Shown here: positions 35,241 to 47,355 of the stretch, piece by piece
Layout of the letters: the number at the start of each line of letters is the position of its first letter
How positions within the stretch are numbered: position 1 is the stretch's first letter
Source: Microplitis mediator
Lineage: Eukaryota; Arthropoda; Insecta; Hymenoptera; Braconidae
NCBI RefSeq assembly: GCF_029852145.1
Contig: NC_079969.1
Span: 13,867,465-13,931,464 of the forward strand
Direction: 5' to 3'
Length of the DNA: 64,000 nucleotides
Made by a program: the position numbers and the translations under genes
The notes under the pieces: generated by a model
Told to the model about the DNA's origin: nothing
The model's input: the letters and a program-made list of their open reading frames with translations, nothing else
Databases searched by the model: none

Positions 35241-35954
35241 TCTTTTATTTACACTAATTAATCTTAAAGAATTGTTCATTTTGTTTAAGTGGAATATTAT
35301 AATATATTTATACTTTATTATTGATTTAAATATTGGATTTAAGTTTGGAATTTTTTTTGCATTGTATAGAGTCGGCCCCCAGGGGTTTATTAACGATTAT
35401 AAGTTGTATTATAAGTGAAATATTGTATCAAAGATTCTGGATAATTTTTTGTCAATAATTGGATCCAACAATTCTCGGGGAAATACTCTGTATTTATTTT
35501 CCTGGGTCTTTTTTTCCTGCTATATTTAATTTATTTTATTATTTTATATATATTCAACTGTGCTTATTATTTTCTTTTCCTGATTATGTCTTTTTCTTTA
35601 TTATTTCATTCGATTTATCCGCCTTGTTACTGGCTACTCGCTCGGATTTTCTCTCGCGAATTTTCCCTCTGATAAAATATTTTGTCCGTTTTGGAGAAAC
35701 GGTCTGGCGCCTACGTGCACTAACCCAGCCTGAGGAGCTGGTCTAGGCACACCTTATTTTATCATTTGCAATTTGATAACGCTATTATTTATTTAAAAAT
35801 TTAAAATTTAATTGAGGCAACATTTATCAACGTTTTATTTTTCCGGGCTTTCGAAATTATAATTTTTTTTGTTTTTCACGTGGGTGACCGCATACGGTAC
35901 TGGGGTTGTTCGCGTCTCCGTCGCGAAATTCAAAAACAGTATTTGTTATAATTT

Positions 35955-36300
35955 GGACGTCTTAAAAACATGTTAAAGAAGTCTTTAAGAAGTTCTCAAG
36001 ATGTCGAATGCGCCACCTAGCGAACTCAGTAAGACGTCAATAAAAAAAGTTCTCAAAGAGTTCTTTTTTCTGACTCCGCAAATAAGACTTCAGAATGAAC
36101 TTACCATGACGTCTTAAGGAGTTCCTAATTTTGACTTCATTTTGACTTCAAAAAAGTTGAAAAAAGAATACATTAAGACGTCACAAAACTGACGTCTTAT
36201 TTATGGAGTCTTCATGAACTCTTAATTAAGAGTTCTTAAAAATGACACCTTTAAGAAGTCATTATAAGACTTCTTGAAGACTCCTTCGAAAATACGTGGT
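35955..36300. repeat. Degenerate short-motif array (AAGACGTC / AAGAAGTTC)
   Basis: Variants of TAAGACGTC, GACTTC and GAGTTCTTAA recur about every 20-40 bp on both strands. The block resembles the flank at 33700-33735. No gene. Confidence 0.5.
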
Positions 36301-36349
36301 AAAGCAGTCATTCTGACTTGAATGCTGTCTGGGAAGGAGTAAACTCCAA

Positions 36350-36682
36350 AATAATTTTTTGTCGAAATTCGGGAACTTGTAACTTTTTTTATATTGTAGT
36401 CACGAGCATGGTTATGCACGACATTTTTGTAGGGAATCTAATTTCCTTGAAGGGTATAAAATTCAAAATTGGAAAAACATTTTTATCTTAGATTCTTCCG
36501 CGAAGAACTTAAAAAAAAATTTTTTTACATGAATTTTAAATGGGAAAATGAACTTGTAAATTGCCAGCTCAATTTTCGAGATATCGAGCTGATTTTGTGG
36601 GAGTATTTTTTTTAGGTCCCAAAGAAACTTTTGAGACTATGAGACCTAAAGGAAAAGAAATCATTTTTTTTTTGATACACTC
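36350..36682. mobile_element. Half copy of a palindromic TA element (GGGTGTGT family)
   Basis: One arm only, inverse of 13249-13570, ending ATACACTC followed by TA at 36683-84. Confidence 0.6.
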
Positions 36683-36689
36683 TAATGTA

Positions 36690-37260
36690 TATACGTACAT
36701 ACATATTTAAATTTCTTAACGAGTGGTATTTTTGAACCCTACACAACCAATTATGATAGCTTTTTACAAAATTCCTCGAAAAATCGACCACGAGGACAGA
36801 TACAATCGTTAGATTTACAAAAAATCTACCTAATTAATTTGTTGAAAAGTCGCGATAATTTGAAATAGCCGTAACTTCTAAACTAATTGACCGATTTAGT
36901 CCATCTTCGAACTCGATCAAGATAATTACCTAGTAAAAAAAGGACATTTGGCAGTCGAAATGGAAGGTAGATTTTCCAATTAATCTATATAAAACGTTGC
37001 ATTCATACATATCGAAAAAAATGGTCAAAACATAAAGCTTAAAGTAATAAATTGAAGCTTACTGAACAAGCTTTAAGATAATTTTTACTGGAACTGTCTA
37101 TTAGTTTTAGTTTTAATGTTATATGATCTTCAACAGTGAATAAAAACTGATTTTTACGAAAAATCGTAAAAATTTCATACAGCCATAACTTCGAAACTAT
37201 TCGAACGATTCAGCCCATCTTTGAACTCGATCAAGATAATCGCCTATATAATAAGTGTGG
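36690..37260 (+). repeat. Satellite-like repeat units flanking the nested palindrome
   Basis: Two diverged units of about 300 bp sharing AACTTC-AAACTA and GAACTCGATCAAGATAAT, with a third at 41470-41600. The palindrome at 37261 interrupts the unit, which resumes at 41057. No protein. Confidence 0.55.
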
Positions 37261-38850
37261 AAAAGGCACTAGGGGTACAAGTAGGGTGAATCGGCCCCGG
37301 AAAGATATTTGAATGATACTTAGAGGATATGTAGATACTAATAAAATACTGAGATCCTGAAAGTTTCAGTTGTCTAACTAAATCCGTTTCCAAGAAAATA
37401 AATATTATGTAAAAAATTAAAAAGTTTTTTTTTCTCAGGATTGGCTGGACCGATTGGTCTAAAAATTTAGTATGTTTTGGGAGCTCATAATAGCTATCAA
37501 AAAAAATAATTAACAGTTTTATAGCTTCATGAGATCCTTGAAAAAAAAATTATTTTTTTCTAAATTGTTTTTTCTAACTATGATACAATTTTGGCACAAT
37601 TATGAAACTATTTTTTTTCAAAGCCTTATGTACTCCCCTATAGGACATAATTTTTTCAGATTTTTAAAAAAGTTACGCCATCGTTGAAAAAAATAAAAAC
37701 CATTTTTCAGCTCAATTAATGCATCTATTCAAAAAGTTTAGGCTATACTTTTTTAATTTAATGCATATTCAGATAGTTTGTAGCTATCACAAATCATATT
37801 TTGTATTTAAAACAATAACAAAATTTTTTTATCAATGTCGAAAATTAAAATAGTTAAAAATAATTAATTATTCATTAATATTAATAAATATTTTTGAAAA
37901 CAACTTTTTGTTTTACAGCTTACCCGTGTAAAAAAAATTTCTCCCGGAGGGATCCCGCATTTGGAACCTGCCGCTCATGAGACTGACCGGAACTTCAAGC
38001 GGAAGATTAGCGGAACCTTTTAAATTGGTAAAGAGCATATAATATAGCTATAAAATTCTCAAGAAAAACGTTAGAATCTATTTTAAATGAAAATTAGTAA
38101 ATTCTGCTAACTTTTTTGATGTCTAAGATTTTAAATAGTGCCGCTAAAATTCCTGAAATCTTCCGATAAGAGTATCTTGAGTATTTTCAGGTAAAACTGC
38201 GGAATACAAAAAATACTAAAAGTGCCGCGTAAATTCCTGGAATCTTCCAAAAAGAGTTCATAGGCTGCTTTCAGGTGAAACTGCGGAATACAAAAAATAC
38301 CAATACTGCCGCAGCACTATTAGTATTTTTGTATTCTGCAGTTACACCTGAAAGTACCTAAAATACTCTTATCGGAAGATTTCCGGAATTTACGCGGCAC
38401 TTTTATTATTTTTTGTATTTCGCAGTTTCACCTGAAATTACCCAAAATACTCTTATTGGAAGATTTCAGAAATTTTAGCGGCACTATTTTAAATCTTAGA
38501 CATCATAAAAGTTAGCAGAATTTACTAATTTTCGTTCAAAATAAATGCTAACATTTTTCTTGAGAATTTTATAGCTATATTATTATGCTCTTTACCAATT
38601 TAAAAGGTTCCGCCAATCTTCCGCTTAAAGTTCTGGTCAGTCTCATGAGCGGCAGGTTACAAATGCGGGATCCTGGCGGGATCCCTCCGGAAGAAATTTT
38701 TTTTACACGGGCATGCTGTGAAACAAAAAGTTGTTTTTTAAAATATTTATTAATATTAATAAATAATTAATTATTTTTAACTATTGTAATTTTTTACATT
38801 GATGAAAAAATTTTTGTCATTGTTTTAAATACAAAATATTATTTCTGATA

Positions 38851-40533
38851 AGGTAAAGTACTCAGTAGTTGAACAGGTTTCAAAGTAAAACGTATTTGAC
38901 CTTACTTTTAATATATAAAGTTGTAATTATTAGTTCAAATTAATGATTTTCATGAAAATATAAACAATTTTGAATTGATTGAAGCGCAAAATAACGCAGA
39001 TGATTGCATCCCTCGCAGATTTGAATCACGGTGGAATCACGGTGGATGCACCGCGTAATCACAGTGGAAACACCGTGTATACAACGTGGTCAAGACACCG
39101 TGGAATCATGGTGGATACACCGCGTAATCACAGTGGATACACTGTGTATACCCGGTGGTGAAATGGAACAACCCCACCGTGTAACCACCATCGATCCACG
39201 GTGTTTACACTTCCACGGTGTTTCCACCGTGATTTAAATCTGCGAGGGATATTTGTATTTTGACAACGTTTTTAAGATAGACTATGAAAGGAGTAGTAGT
39301 TGAACGATCAACTCTGACAAGCCGCAGTAGTTGAACACTCCGGGAGCAGTAGTTGAACTAATAAAATATATGGCAATAGGCACACCAAAATTTTTCAAAG
39401 TTTTATTGAAATATCAAAAGAATTATAATATATTAATTGAATAATATTAAAAATAATACTCTGAATACGTAATATGATGATTTAAAAATGAGAAATATTT
39501 GTATTTGATTTTTTAAATACATTTTTTGTTACTAATGAATTAATTATTACGAACTAAAAACAACACAAAAAATGAACTGTTACCTGAATTGAAAATCATA
39601 AATACTTTTATTTATTTATTATAATTATAATTTCTTTATTACAAGGACAGAACAAAAATTTGAACTTTTAGATCTAAATAGCTTCTTGTTTAATTTTTTA
39701 AGTTTTTTGTAGAGTTGTTAAGTCGTGAAATTTTATGGATTTAACAAACTTTATCGTAAATTTTACTAATTGTAACGGATTATTTTTTATTTACAGATAA
39801 ATGTTTTTCGCAATTTTCTTCTTACCTATATGTTGTCAACTTTTTTTGGTTAGAAAATAATAAAAATTTATTTTCATGAAAAAGATACGTTTTCACACGA
39901 AATCACTTAAAATTATTACACTAATTGTTGATGAATCACTCATACTTTATTTTCGTATATCTTTTTTAAAGAATAAATAATTAAATAAAATTATTTGTTA
40001 TTGCACTAGAATAAATTTTACGCTGTTCCCCTACTGATGCCTTGAAAATAACATGGGTCCAATACTTGAACATGTAACGCTATCTCGTTCAAGTTTTGGG
40101 TACCGGTTTGAACATTGGGAGGTATAGTTAGACGTTAATATTTCATATCAAAATTTTAGTTTACGTCTTTGCAAAAAATATATAGTATTTAGAAAAGACT
40201 ATTTCAATGGGCGGCATAATTTTTTTTTACTTAAAATGATGATATACCGTTTTTTTTACTGATCGTTCGGCTTACGGTATAGTATCTTTTTCATGAAAAA
40301 AATAGCATCTATCGGCTATTCTCGGCATGTCAACTTTAAAGTTAAAAAATATATAATTTTTTTGAGTTATAATTGAAAAAACTTACGGTAATTAATTACT
40401 ATATCATTGAATAATTATAACATGCGCGTATTACCCATAATATATACAAGGATTTTGTATAACAACAATTTTAAAAGTCTGTTCAACTACTGGTCTCATT
40501 TTTAGAAGTATCCAAGTACTGGGTACTTTACCT
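38851..40533. mobile_element. AGGTAAAGTAC transposon-like element nested in the palindrome
   Basis: 1683 bp, ends AGGTAAAGTACTCAGTA and TACTGGGTACTTTACCT, flanked by TA (38849-50 and 40534-35). The motif CAGTAGTTGAAC recurs in the left part (38865, 39292, 39326 and beyond). No transposase frame, so it is non-autonomous. It holds a further small element at 39007-39250. Confidence 0.82.
39007..39250. mobile_element. Small CACGGTGG hairpin element
   Basis: ATCCCTCGCAGATTTGAATC and its near reverse complement bound a GC-rich core made of roughly 20-bp units resembling ATCACGGTGGATACACCGTG. It is clearly more GC-rich than its surroundings. Non-coding; the short ORFs through it are artefacts of the repeat. 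Confidence 0.7.
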
Positions 40534-41056
40534 TAGCTACAAACTATCTGAATATGCATTACATTAAAAAAGTATTGCCTAAACTTTTTGAATAGATGCA
40601 TTAATTGAGCTGAAAAATGGTTTTTATTTTTTTTAACGATGGCGTACCTTTTTTAAAAATGTGAAAAAATTATGTGTTATAGGGGAAAACGAAAGGTTTT
40701 GAAAAAAAATAGTTTCATGATTGTGCCAAAATTGTATCATAGTTAGAAAAAACAATTTAGAAAAAAACAATTTTTTTTTCAAGGATCTTATGAAGCTATA
40801 AAACTGTTCATAATTTTTTGAAAGCTATTATGAGCTCCCAAAACATACTAAATTTTTAGACCAATCGGTCAAGCCAATCCTGAGAAAAACAAATTTTTCT
40901 ATTTTTTACGTAATATTTATTTTATTGGAAACGGATTTAGTTAGACATATGAAACTTTCAGGATCTTAGTATTTTATTAGTACCTACATATTCTCTAAGT
41001 ATCATTCAAATATCTTTCCGGGGCCGATTCACCATACTTATACCCTTAGGGCTTTT

Positions 41057-42339
41057 CATTAAGATCCGATAAGAACTGTAGGTGCTATTGTAATGACAAG
41101 TGATAATCAGATGGAGTAGAGGTTCGTTTGATATATCATAAGTAATAAAAGACATTCTTTCAAAATATAAAATAGCTATGAAATTTACAGCTTATTTTGT
41201 GCACAGTAAAATACAACTGACGAAATTCGATTACAATTTGAAATGCATCAGTGATGTTGAATAAAAACCATATTTTCAACATTTTTTGATTCTATTAAAA
41301 TTTTCAAGGCTATCAAATTATTGGAAGAAATGGTCAAAACATCGAGTTTAAGGTCTTAAATTAAAACTTATTAGACAAGCTTTCAAATTCTTTTCACGGA
41401 AATTATCCATGAGTTTTAGTTTTGAAGTTATGAACTTGAATGTGGATAAAATTTTTTTTTTTTAAATCGTGAAAATTTTAAACAGCCATATCTTCTAAAC
41501 TAATGGAACGATTGAGCCCATCATTGAACTCAACCGTATTAATCGCCTATAGAATAAGTGTGAAAAATTTCATTAGGATCCGATAAAGATTCTAGGCGCA
41601 ATCGTGTTCTCAAATCTGGTTCTATTATAGAGATGTATATATTGTAACGGGTTTTTTATCACCGGGGATCTACCAGCGTGATGTCCGAATACACCAACGA
41701 TTTTTGGCTACCTTGTTCAAGAATTATTAAGTTGAGCGCCAGGTGATTTTATAATCACCAAATAATCAATTATCAAAAATGTCGGCTCAGGGTGGCGGAT
41801 CGAGGAAAGGTCAAGCATTTAAGATTACGATTAAATAATTATCAGAATTTAACAAAATAATTGATCGGTATCACAAAAATAACCGGTTGCAAACGAAATA
41901 ATAAATTGCCGTTGTCGGCTTGGCTCGATATAAACAAAACATAATTGCTCGTAGTGGATCGGAAAACAAAATCAGTTCATTGCTCAAAGAAACACAATCG
42001 GTTGACGAAATTAAAATAAATTAATTTTATTGTCCGGAGACACACATACAGCGTTCGTATCAACGAAATACTTGAAAGTGTCGTCAGAGTATTTGTAAAA
42101 TATTAACTTAAAAACTACATTAAATATTTAGTTTGCTGGTTCGGGATGGTGAAAGAAATAAAAAATTAACTTTTTGAATGTATTGTCCATATTTAATAAA
42201 AATAAATCACAGATACTAGCATAGAGTACAAGAGTTGATCACGAGTTTATATCAGAGCACTTATTGAACATAATTCGATTGCGTTTAGTTTTCTTTGAGT
42301 TCAATATAAATTACATGGCACCGTACACATGAAATATTG

Positions 42340-42377
<38 letters not shown>

Positions 42378-43826
42378 CGCAGTGATGTGAAGATTGAGTT
42401 TTTCGAGTTTATCGAATACAATTTTCTATAATTTTACACGGCACCATACACGTGAATTAATAGATTATATAGAGCGCAGTAATGAATAAATTATTAACAA
42501 TTAATAATTCACAATGTCACAAATATTTCGAGTATAATTTTTAAGTCACAAGTAATTTTATTACGCGACATGTAGAGTACGAGTAGGAACCGAGTAATGC
42601 TAATTAGATGCGTAGAGAACCGCGTCTAAACGTATATTATTCCTTTGCAGTCATAAATAAAATTTAATATTTATTTTAGAGATTAAGTATTACTGGATGA
42701 CTGAATGATGACATCAGTCACACCAGTTGACATCGAGTACGAGTAAATAATCAAGCAATGAGTAATGAAAGTAAATTGTAAATTTGAAATAAATTATTTG
42801 TGGCTGCAAAGTCACGTGATGGCGAGTATATATATAGATATAGCCGGCAGGTTAGTTTAACACGCGGTCAACATAAAAATGATCACAGAATTTATGTATG
42901 ACATTAAGAATATAATTGAATAATATAGATGATAAAAAATACCTGATGAATCAGCGAGTTATGGTCAAAATGATATAATCAATGACGCGGAGTAATTTTC
43001 ACGATGTAATTAACTTTCATAAATGCTGGTAGCACGTGGTGTTCTATAACAGGTGTTGTAGAATAATGGCAGTTGCCGCGTAGCTGGCTATCGAGTTGAA
43101 ATTCCGAGTATCAGAGGGCGCGTTGATAGCAGCACCTCTGGTATAGTAGAGCGTAGAGTTATCAAGTGTTCTGGCGCGAACATTTGATATTTACGCAACA
43201 GTATTCTTACACGGCGAGGCGACAAGACGGCTGTTGCGAATGAGACACAGATAATCCGTGATTCTCAGAATTGTTCGATTGAAATAAAATAAAATATAAA
43301 ATAATATTTCGTTTCGGTAACACGTTAAATTGCACGATCATATAATTTTTACGCATAATTAATTATTTAATGAATTATTATTACGTACGCACTGCACTTA
43401 ATTATTAACAGATCGGTTACACACCTTGTTCAGTTCTAGCGCCGAGGCTTCGGCTTGTTCACTTGTTCACGAAATCGGTTATTGTCGGTCGAAACTACTT
43501 GTCGCTATCAATTAATTTAACTAGTCGTTGATCAAAACTCGGATTGATCGTTTTAGTCGTAAATCGCGTTGTTCAACCGTCGGGATCAAAATTGGTCGGG
43601 GTCGAATTGTTCAAATAGAAAAAACGTGGCCGTTCAGTTCGGCGTCTATCCCGGATCTCTCGTTTCAATCCATGCGTTGGATCGATTGCTCGGTCAAATT
43701 CGGAATTTTTCGTCATAGATGTCACCCGAATTAGCTCACTGGATAACAATCTATTATCTTTAAATAATTTTATACCACGGGTCATTGTCGAAGTTTTCAT
43801 CATGTTACAATATATATATATATATA
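41057..43826. other. AT-rich non-coding region
   Basis: 41057-41640 continues the satellite-like unit (AACGATTGAGCCCATC). 42310-42500 has two copies of a segment with GGCACC-TACAC-TGAA and TATAGAGCGCAGT. 42346-42374 is a (TA)n tract. 43400-43700 is slightly more GC-rich and has short chance ORFs. No gene recognised. Confidence 0.5.
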
Positions 43827-45815
43827 CACTGGTCACAGAAATTAAGGGATAGAAAAAAAATCCGAAATTTTTAGGTGATTTTCAACATGCTGTAACTCGG
43901 TGGAAAATGGTCGTATAAAAAATCTAAAAAAAGCAAATTGTAGCCTTAAGTTTCTAGTTTTCAGATCTGAATCTCAAAATTTTTTATCATGTACGGTTCC
44001 GGAGTAATCATGAGAAAACCAACGAAAAAAAAATTTTCAAAATTTTTGCTGGTCTTTCAATACCTCTATGGGCGACAATAAATTTTTTTGAATAATCCGA
44101 CTATCTGACTTTTCTCGGAAATTTTATGCCCTTTAATTTGGTGGCCGTAAAAAGTCTCTACGACGATTTGGCGCCGAGTTATCATTGATCAAAGCAAAAA
44201 AGTCCATTTTGGCTTTGATAATCAATAACTCCGGATGTATTGGTCGTACAGAGAATGGAAGCAGGGTTTTGAAAACTGGAAAACATTCTCTATAAGGCAA
44301 AATTAGTGGCATTTGATAGAAAAATTTTTTTTAAAGCGATATTATTTGGTAAAAAACAGGTCAAAATTCACAAATTCAAGGATATTCGGAAATCTTGCTA
44401 TAACTTTGGATATGAAGGATGAACAAAGGATATCTTCGACTTTTTTTCAACCTCAAAGTGTTCTGAAAAAACCCTGGAAATTTCAAATCGCTGCGATTTT
44501 TCTTTCTTAGTGCCCCGAAGCTTTAAATTTATCGATTTTGTCAAAAATCACCATAATTGGTAGGTTCTCGGTTTTTGTTCATTTTTTCGATTTGAAAATG
44601 GTTTTTTTACCGATAATCTTCATTTCTTCGATCAAAAAGATCGATTATCGAAAAAAATTTAAAAAAAAAAAATTTTTTTTTTTTCAAATTTTTTTTTTTC
44701 AAAAATTTTTTTTTTTTCAAAATTTTTTTTTTTGTTGTATCTGCAATGATTTATCATTGTCAAAAAAAATTCCTAAAATTTTTTTTCCGCCGGCATTAGA
44801 GTTACCCAAAGGGTATGTTTGGTAAGTTGACATTTGAAGCAGATGCAGTTACAGCGGTAAAAAAAATTTTAGGAATTTTTTTTGACAATGATAAATCATT
44901 GCAGATACAACAAAAAAAAAAATTTTGAAAAAAAAAAAATTTTTGAAAAAAAAAAATTTGAAAAAAAAAAAATTTTTTTTTTTTCAATTTTTTTCGATAA
45001 TCGATCTTTTTGATCGAAGAAATGAAGATTATCGGTAAAAAAACCATTTTCAAATCGAAAAAATGAACAAAAACCGAGAACCTACCAATTATGGTGATTT
45101 TTGACAAAATCGATAAATTTAAAGCTTCGGGGCACTAAGAAAGAAAAATCGCAGCGATTTGAAATTTCGAGGGTTTTTTCAGAACACTTTGAGGTTAAAA
45201 AAAAGTCGAAGATATCCTTTGTTCATCCTTCATATCCAAAGTTATAGCAAGATTTCCGAATATCCATGAATTTGTGAATTTTGACCTGTTTTTTACCAAA
45301 CAATATCGCTTTAAAAAAAATTTTTCTATCAAATGCCACTAATTTTGCCTTATAGAGAATGTTTTCCAGTTTTCAAAACCCTGCTTCCATTCTCTGTACG
45401 ACCAATACATCCGGAGTTATTGATTATCAAAGCCAAAATAGACTTTTTTGCTTTGATCAATGATAACTCGGCGCCAAATCGTCGTAGAGACTTTTTAAGG
45501 CCACCAAATTAAAGGGCATAAAATTTCCAAGAAAAGTCAGATAGTCGGATTATTCAAAAAAATTTATTGTCGCCCATAGAGGTATTGAAAGACCAGCAAA
45601 AATTTTGAAAATTTTTTTTTCGTTGGTTTTCTCATGATTACTCCGGAACCGTACATGATAAAAAATTTTGAGGTCCAGATCTGAAAACTAGAAACTTGAG
45701 GCTACAATTTGCTTTTTTTAGATTTTTTATACGACCATTTTCCACCGAGTTACAGCATGTTGAAAATCACCTAAAAATTTCGGATTTTTTTTCTATCCCT
45801 TAATTTCTGTGACCA

Positions 45816-45818
<3 letters not shown>
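43827..45818. mobile_element. Palindromic TA element (CACTGGTCAC family), 2 kb
   Basis: Begins CACTGGTCACAGAAATTAAG and ends with its reverse complement, flanked by TA on both sides, each inside a (TA)n tract. The arms are about 990 bp and meet near 44815, where one side reads TTGGTAAGTTGACATTTG. The CACTGGTCAC terminus resembles Tc1/mariner-type ends I know from other insects. The centre has long A and T runs. The half copy at 48686-49617 belongs to the same family. Confidence 0.88.

Positions 45819-45882
<64 letters not shown>
45819..45882. repeat. (TA)n microsatellite between two palindromes
   Basis: About 31 TA units, bounded by the end of one palindromic element and the start of the next. 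Confidence 0.92.
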
Positions 45883-45885
<3 letters not shown>

Positions 45886-45886
<1 letters not shown>

Positions 45887-46749
45887 GGTGGCGCAAAAAA
45901 ACCGACTATTTTTTTTTTCGATCTTGCATGAAAATTTGTTGGTTTACAATGTTTTGAGAAGCCTCTCCAAAAATCAGCTCGATAAAAAATTTTCAAGAGG
46001 TCGCTCACGAATTTTAAAAATATCAAAAATAATCGAAATTCGGATTTTCATTTCTACATTTTTTTTATCTCGTGGCAGCAATGGTTTATATTTGTAAAAT
46101 CATGACTACGCTGAGAATTTCAGACCAAAATTTGAATATTGAAACCTCGCTCAATAATTTTGAATGTTTCCGAGTGCTGTCTTTCTGACGTTTTTGAGCG
46201 GCCCTTAAATATTAATAATAAAGCTTCTCGATTTTCTCACCATCAATTTGCATGACAATGAATGAAAATATAACCCGAGAAATAGTAATATCAAGTTTTT
46301 TACATACTTTTTTTATTTTTTAATTCAATTTGTAGGTTTTTTCCCTTATTCAAAACTTACCAAATTTTATTGTTTAAGACTGTCCTATATATTTTCGGTT
46401 ATGCAAAAGTTATATTTAAGTAAAATGACAATAATTGAGTTATAAAAAAACAATAACTAATTCGAACTATTAGTTAACATATAATCAGTTAATATTCAAA
46501 ATTCTTGAGCGCCGTTAAAATATTTAAATTTTGGGCTGAAATTTTCAGCATAGTCATTATTTTACAAATATAAACTATTGCTGCCACGAGAAAGAAAAAA
46601 ATGTAGAAATAAAAATCCGAATTTCGATTATTTTTGATATTTTCAAAATTTGTGAGCAACCTCTTGAAAATTTTTTATCGAGCTGATTTTTGGAGAGCTT
46701 CTCAAAACATCGTAAACCAACAAATTTTCATGCGAGATCGAAAAAAAAA
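45886..46749. mobile_element. Palindromic TA element (GGGTGGCGC family), right end lost
   Basis: Starts GGGTGGCGCAAAAAAACC after TATTA. Arms meet near 46330. The right arm stops in an A-tract at 46749, where the TCTGTC element begins, so the terminal 20 or so bases are missing. No coding sequence. Confidence 0.8.
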
Positions 46750-47040
46750 TTCTGTCTATCGGTTGACCCTGCGGGCCAGCCCTAAAACTTCCAGCTGTTT
46801 TCGAGCTCCTTGAGCTCTAAACCCTATCTCCTTGCTGAAAGTTTCCAGGGAACTTGAACGCTTATACAGAAAAGGAAACTCTTTCCGGACTTCCTGTCGA
46901 CGTCTCCAGGTCATTTTGGATTGCCCCGACGAACACTCTTGCGAGTGAACGAATTGTATACGGTTTCGCTGCCGGGTTCCGGAATAGAAACCGGATTTCC
47001 TTTCGCCCAATAAATCAGGTACCTGAACCATAATTACCAT
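46750..47040. mobile_element. Dispersed TCTGTCTATCGG element, copy 2
   Basis: Shares CTGTCTATCGGTTGACCCTG and the GTTTTCGAGCTC arm with 6538-6620, then diverges. As in copy 1 it begins directly after an A-tract of a palindromic element. The 3' limit is not visible. Positions 47041-47355 hold nothing recognised. Confidence 0.5.
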
Positions 47041-47355
47041 GCCGTATATTAGCTAAGCTGTTGTGCTGCTGTTGTAAAATTATGGTTTTCTAGGGAGTGG
47101 CAGTTATCTTATAGGCTAATAAGGTCCTTTTGGAGTGTTAATGCCTCATATAACTAGTACTGATGACCAGATCTATAAATAGTAAGCCTAAAAAATGCTG
47201 CTCCCAAAATCACAAGCAGCGTGCGTCATTACCTAACTCTTCATGTAATAGTCTTAACAAAAAAAGATAACACATATGTTTCTATATATTATATCTTTTA
47301 TATATATAGTATTGAAGAAAATATTTCTGAAAAAGACATTGTTTAGTCACTGATA

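Larger units (their letters stand above)
37261..41056. mobile_element. Large palindrome with a nested inverted-repeat element
   Basis: The left arm (37261 to about 38317) and the right arm (about 38318-38850 plus 40534-41056) are inverted copies. By coordinates they are 1057 and 1056 bp once the insertion at 38851-40533 is set aside. Ends near AAAAGGCACTAGGGGTA and TACCCTTAGGGCTTTT. The central 37923-38711 block has its own sharp ends (CCCGTGTAAAAAAA / TTTTTTTACACGGG) and may be an older insertion at the centre or simply the core. No coding frames. Confidence 0.82.

Noticed and set aside
35459..35746. 95-residue hydrophobic ORF
   Set aside because: T-rich sequence gives Phe/Leu/Ile by composition; it is in the repeat-derived region with no homologue recognised.
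38979..39237. Two overlapping short ORFs in the CACGGTGG element
   Set aside because: Repetitive peptide from repeated DNA units; no start context or homologue.
39007..39250. Possible CRISPR-like array
   Set aside because: Units are irregular, lack constant repeats and unique spacers, and lie between inverted ends in a eukaryotic genome.
43528..43836. Overlapping ORFs on both strands near 43.6 kb
   Set aside because: Short, no family, no splice or promoter signals; likely chance in a slightly GC-richer patch.
44313..45107. Several ORFs of 65-101 residues on both strands inside 43827-45818, including two near-identical ones on opposite strands
   Set aside because: The twin ORFs are the two arms of the palindrome; Phe/Lys-rich content comes from A/T runs.
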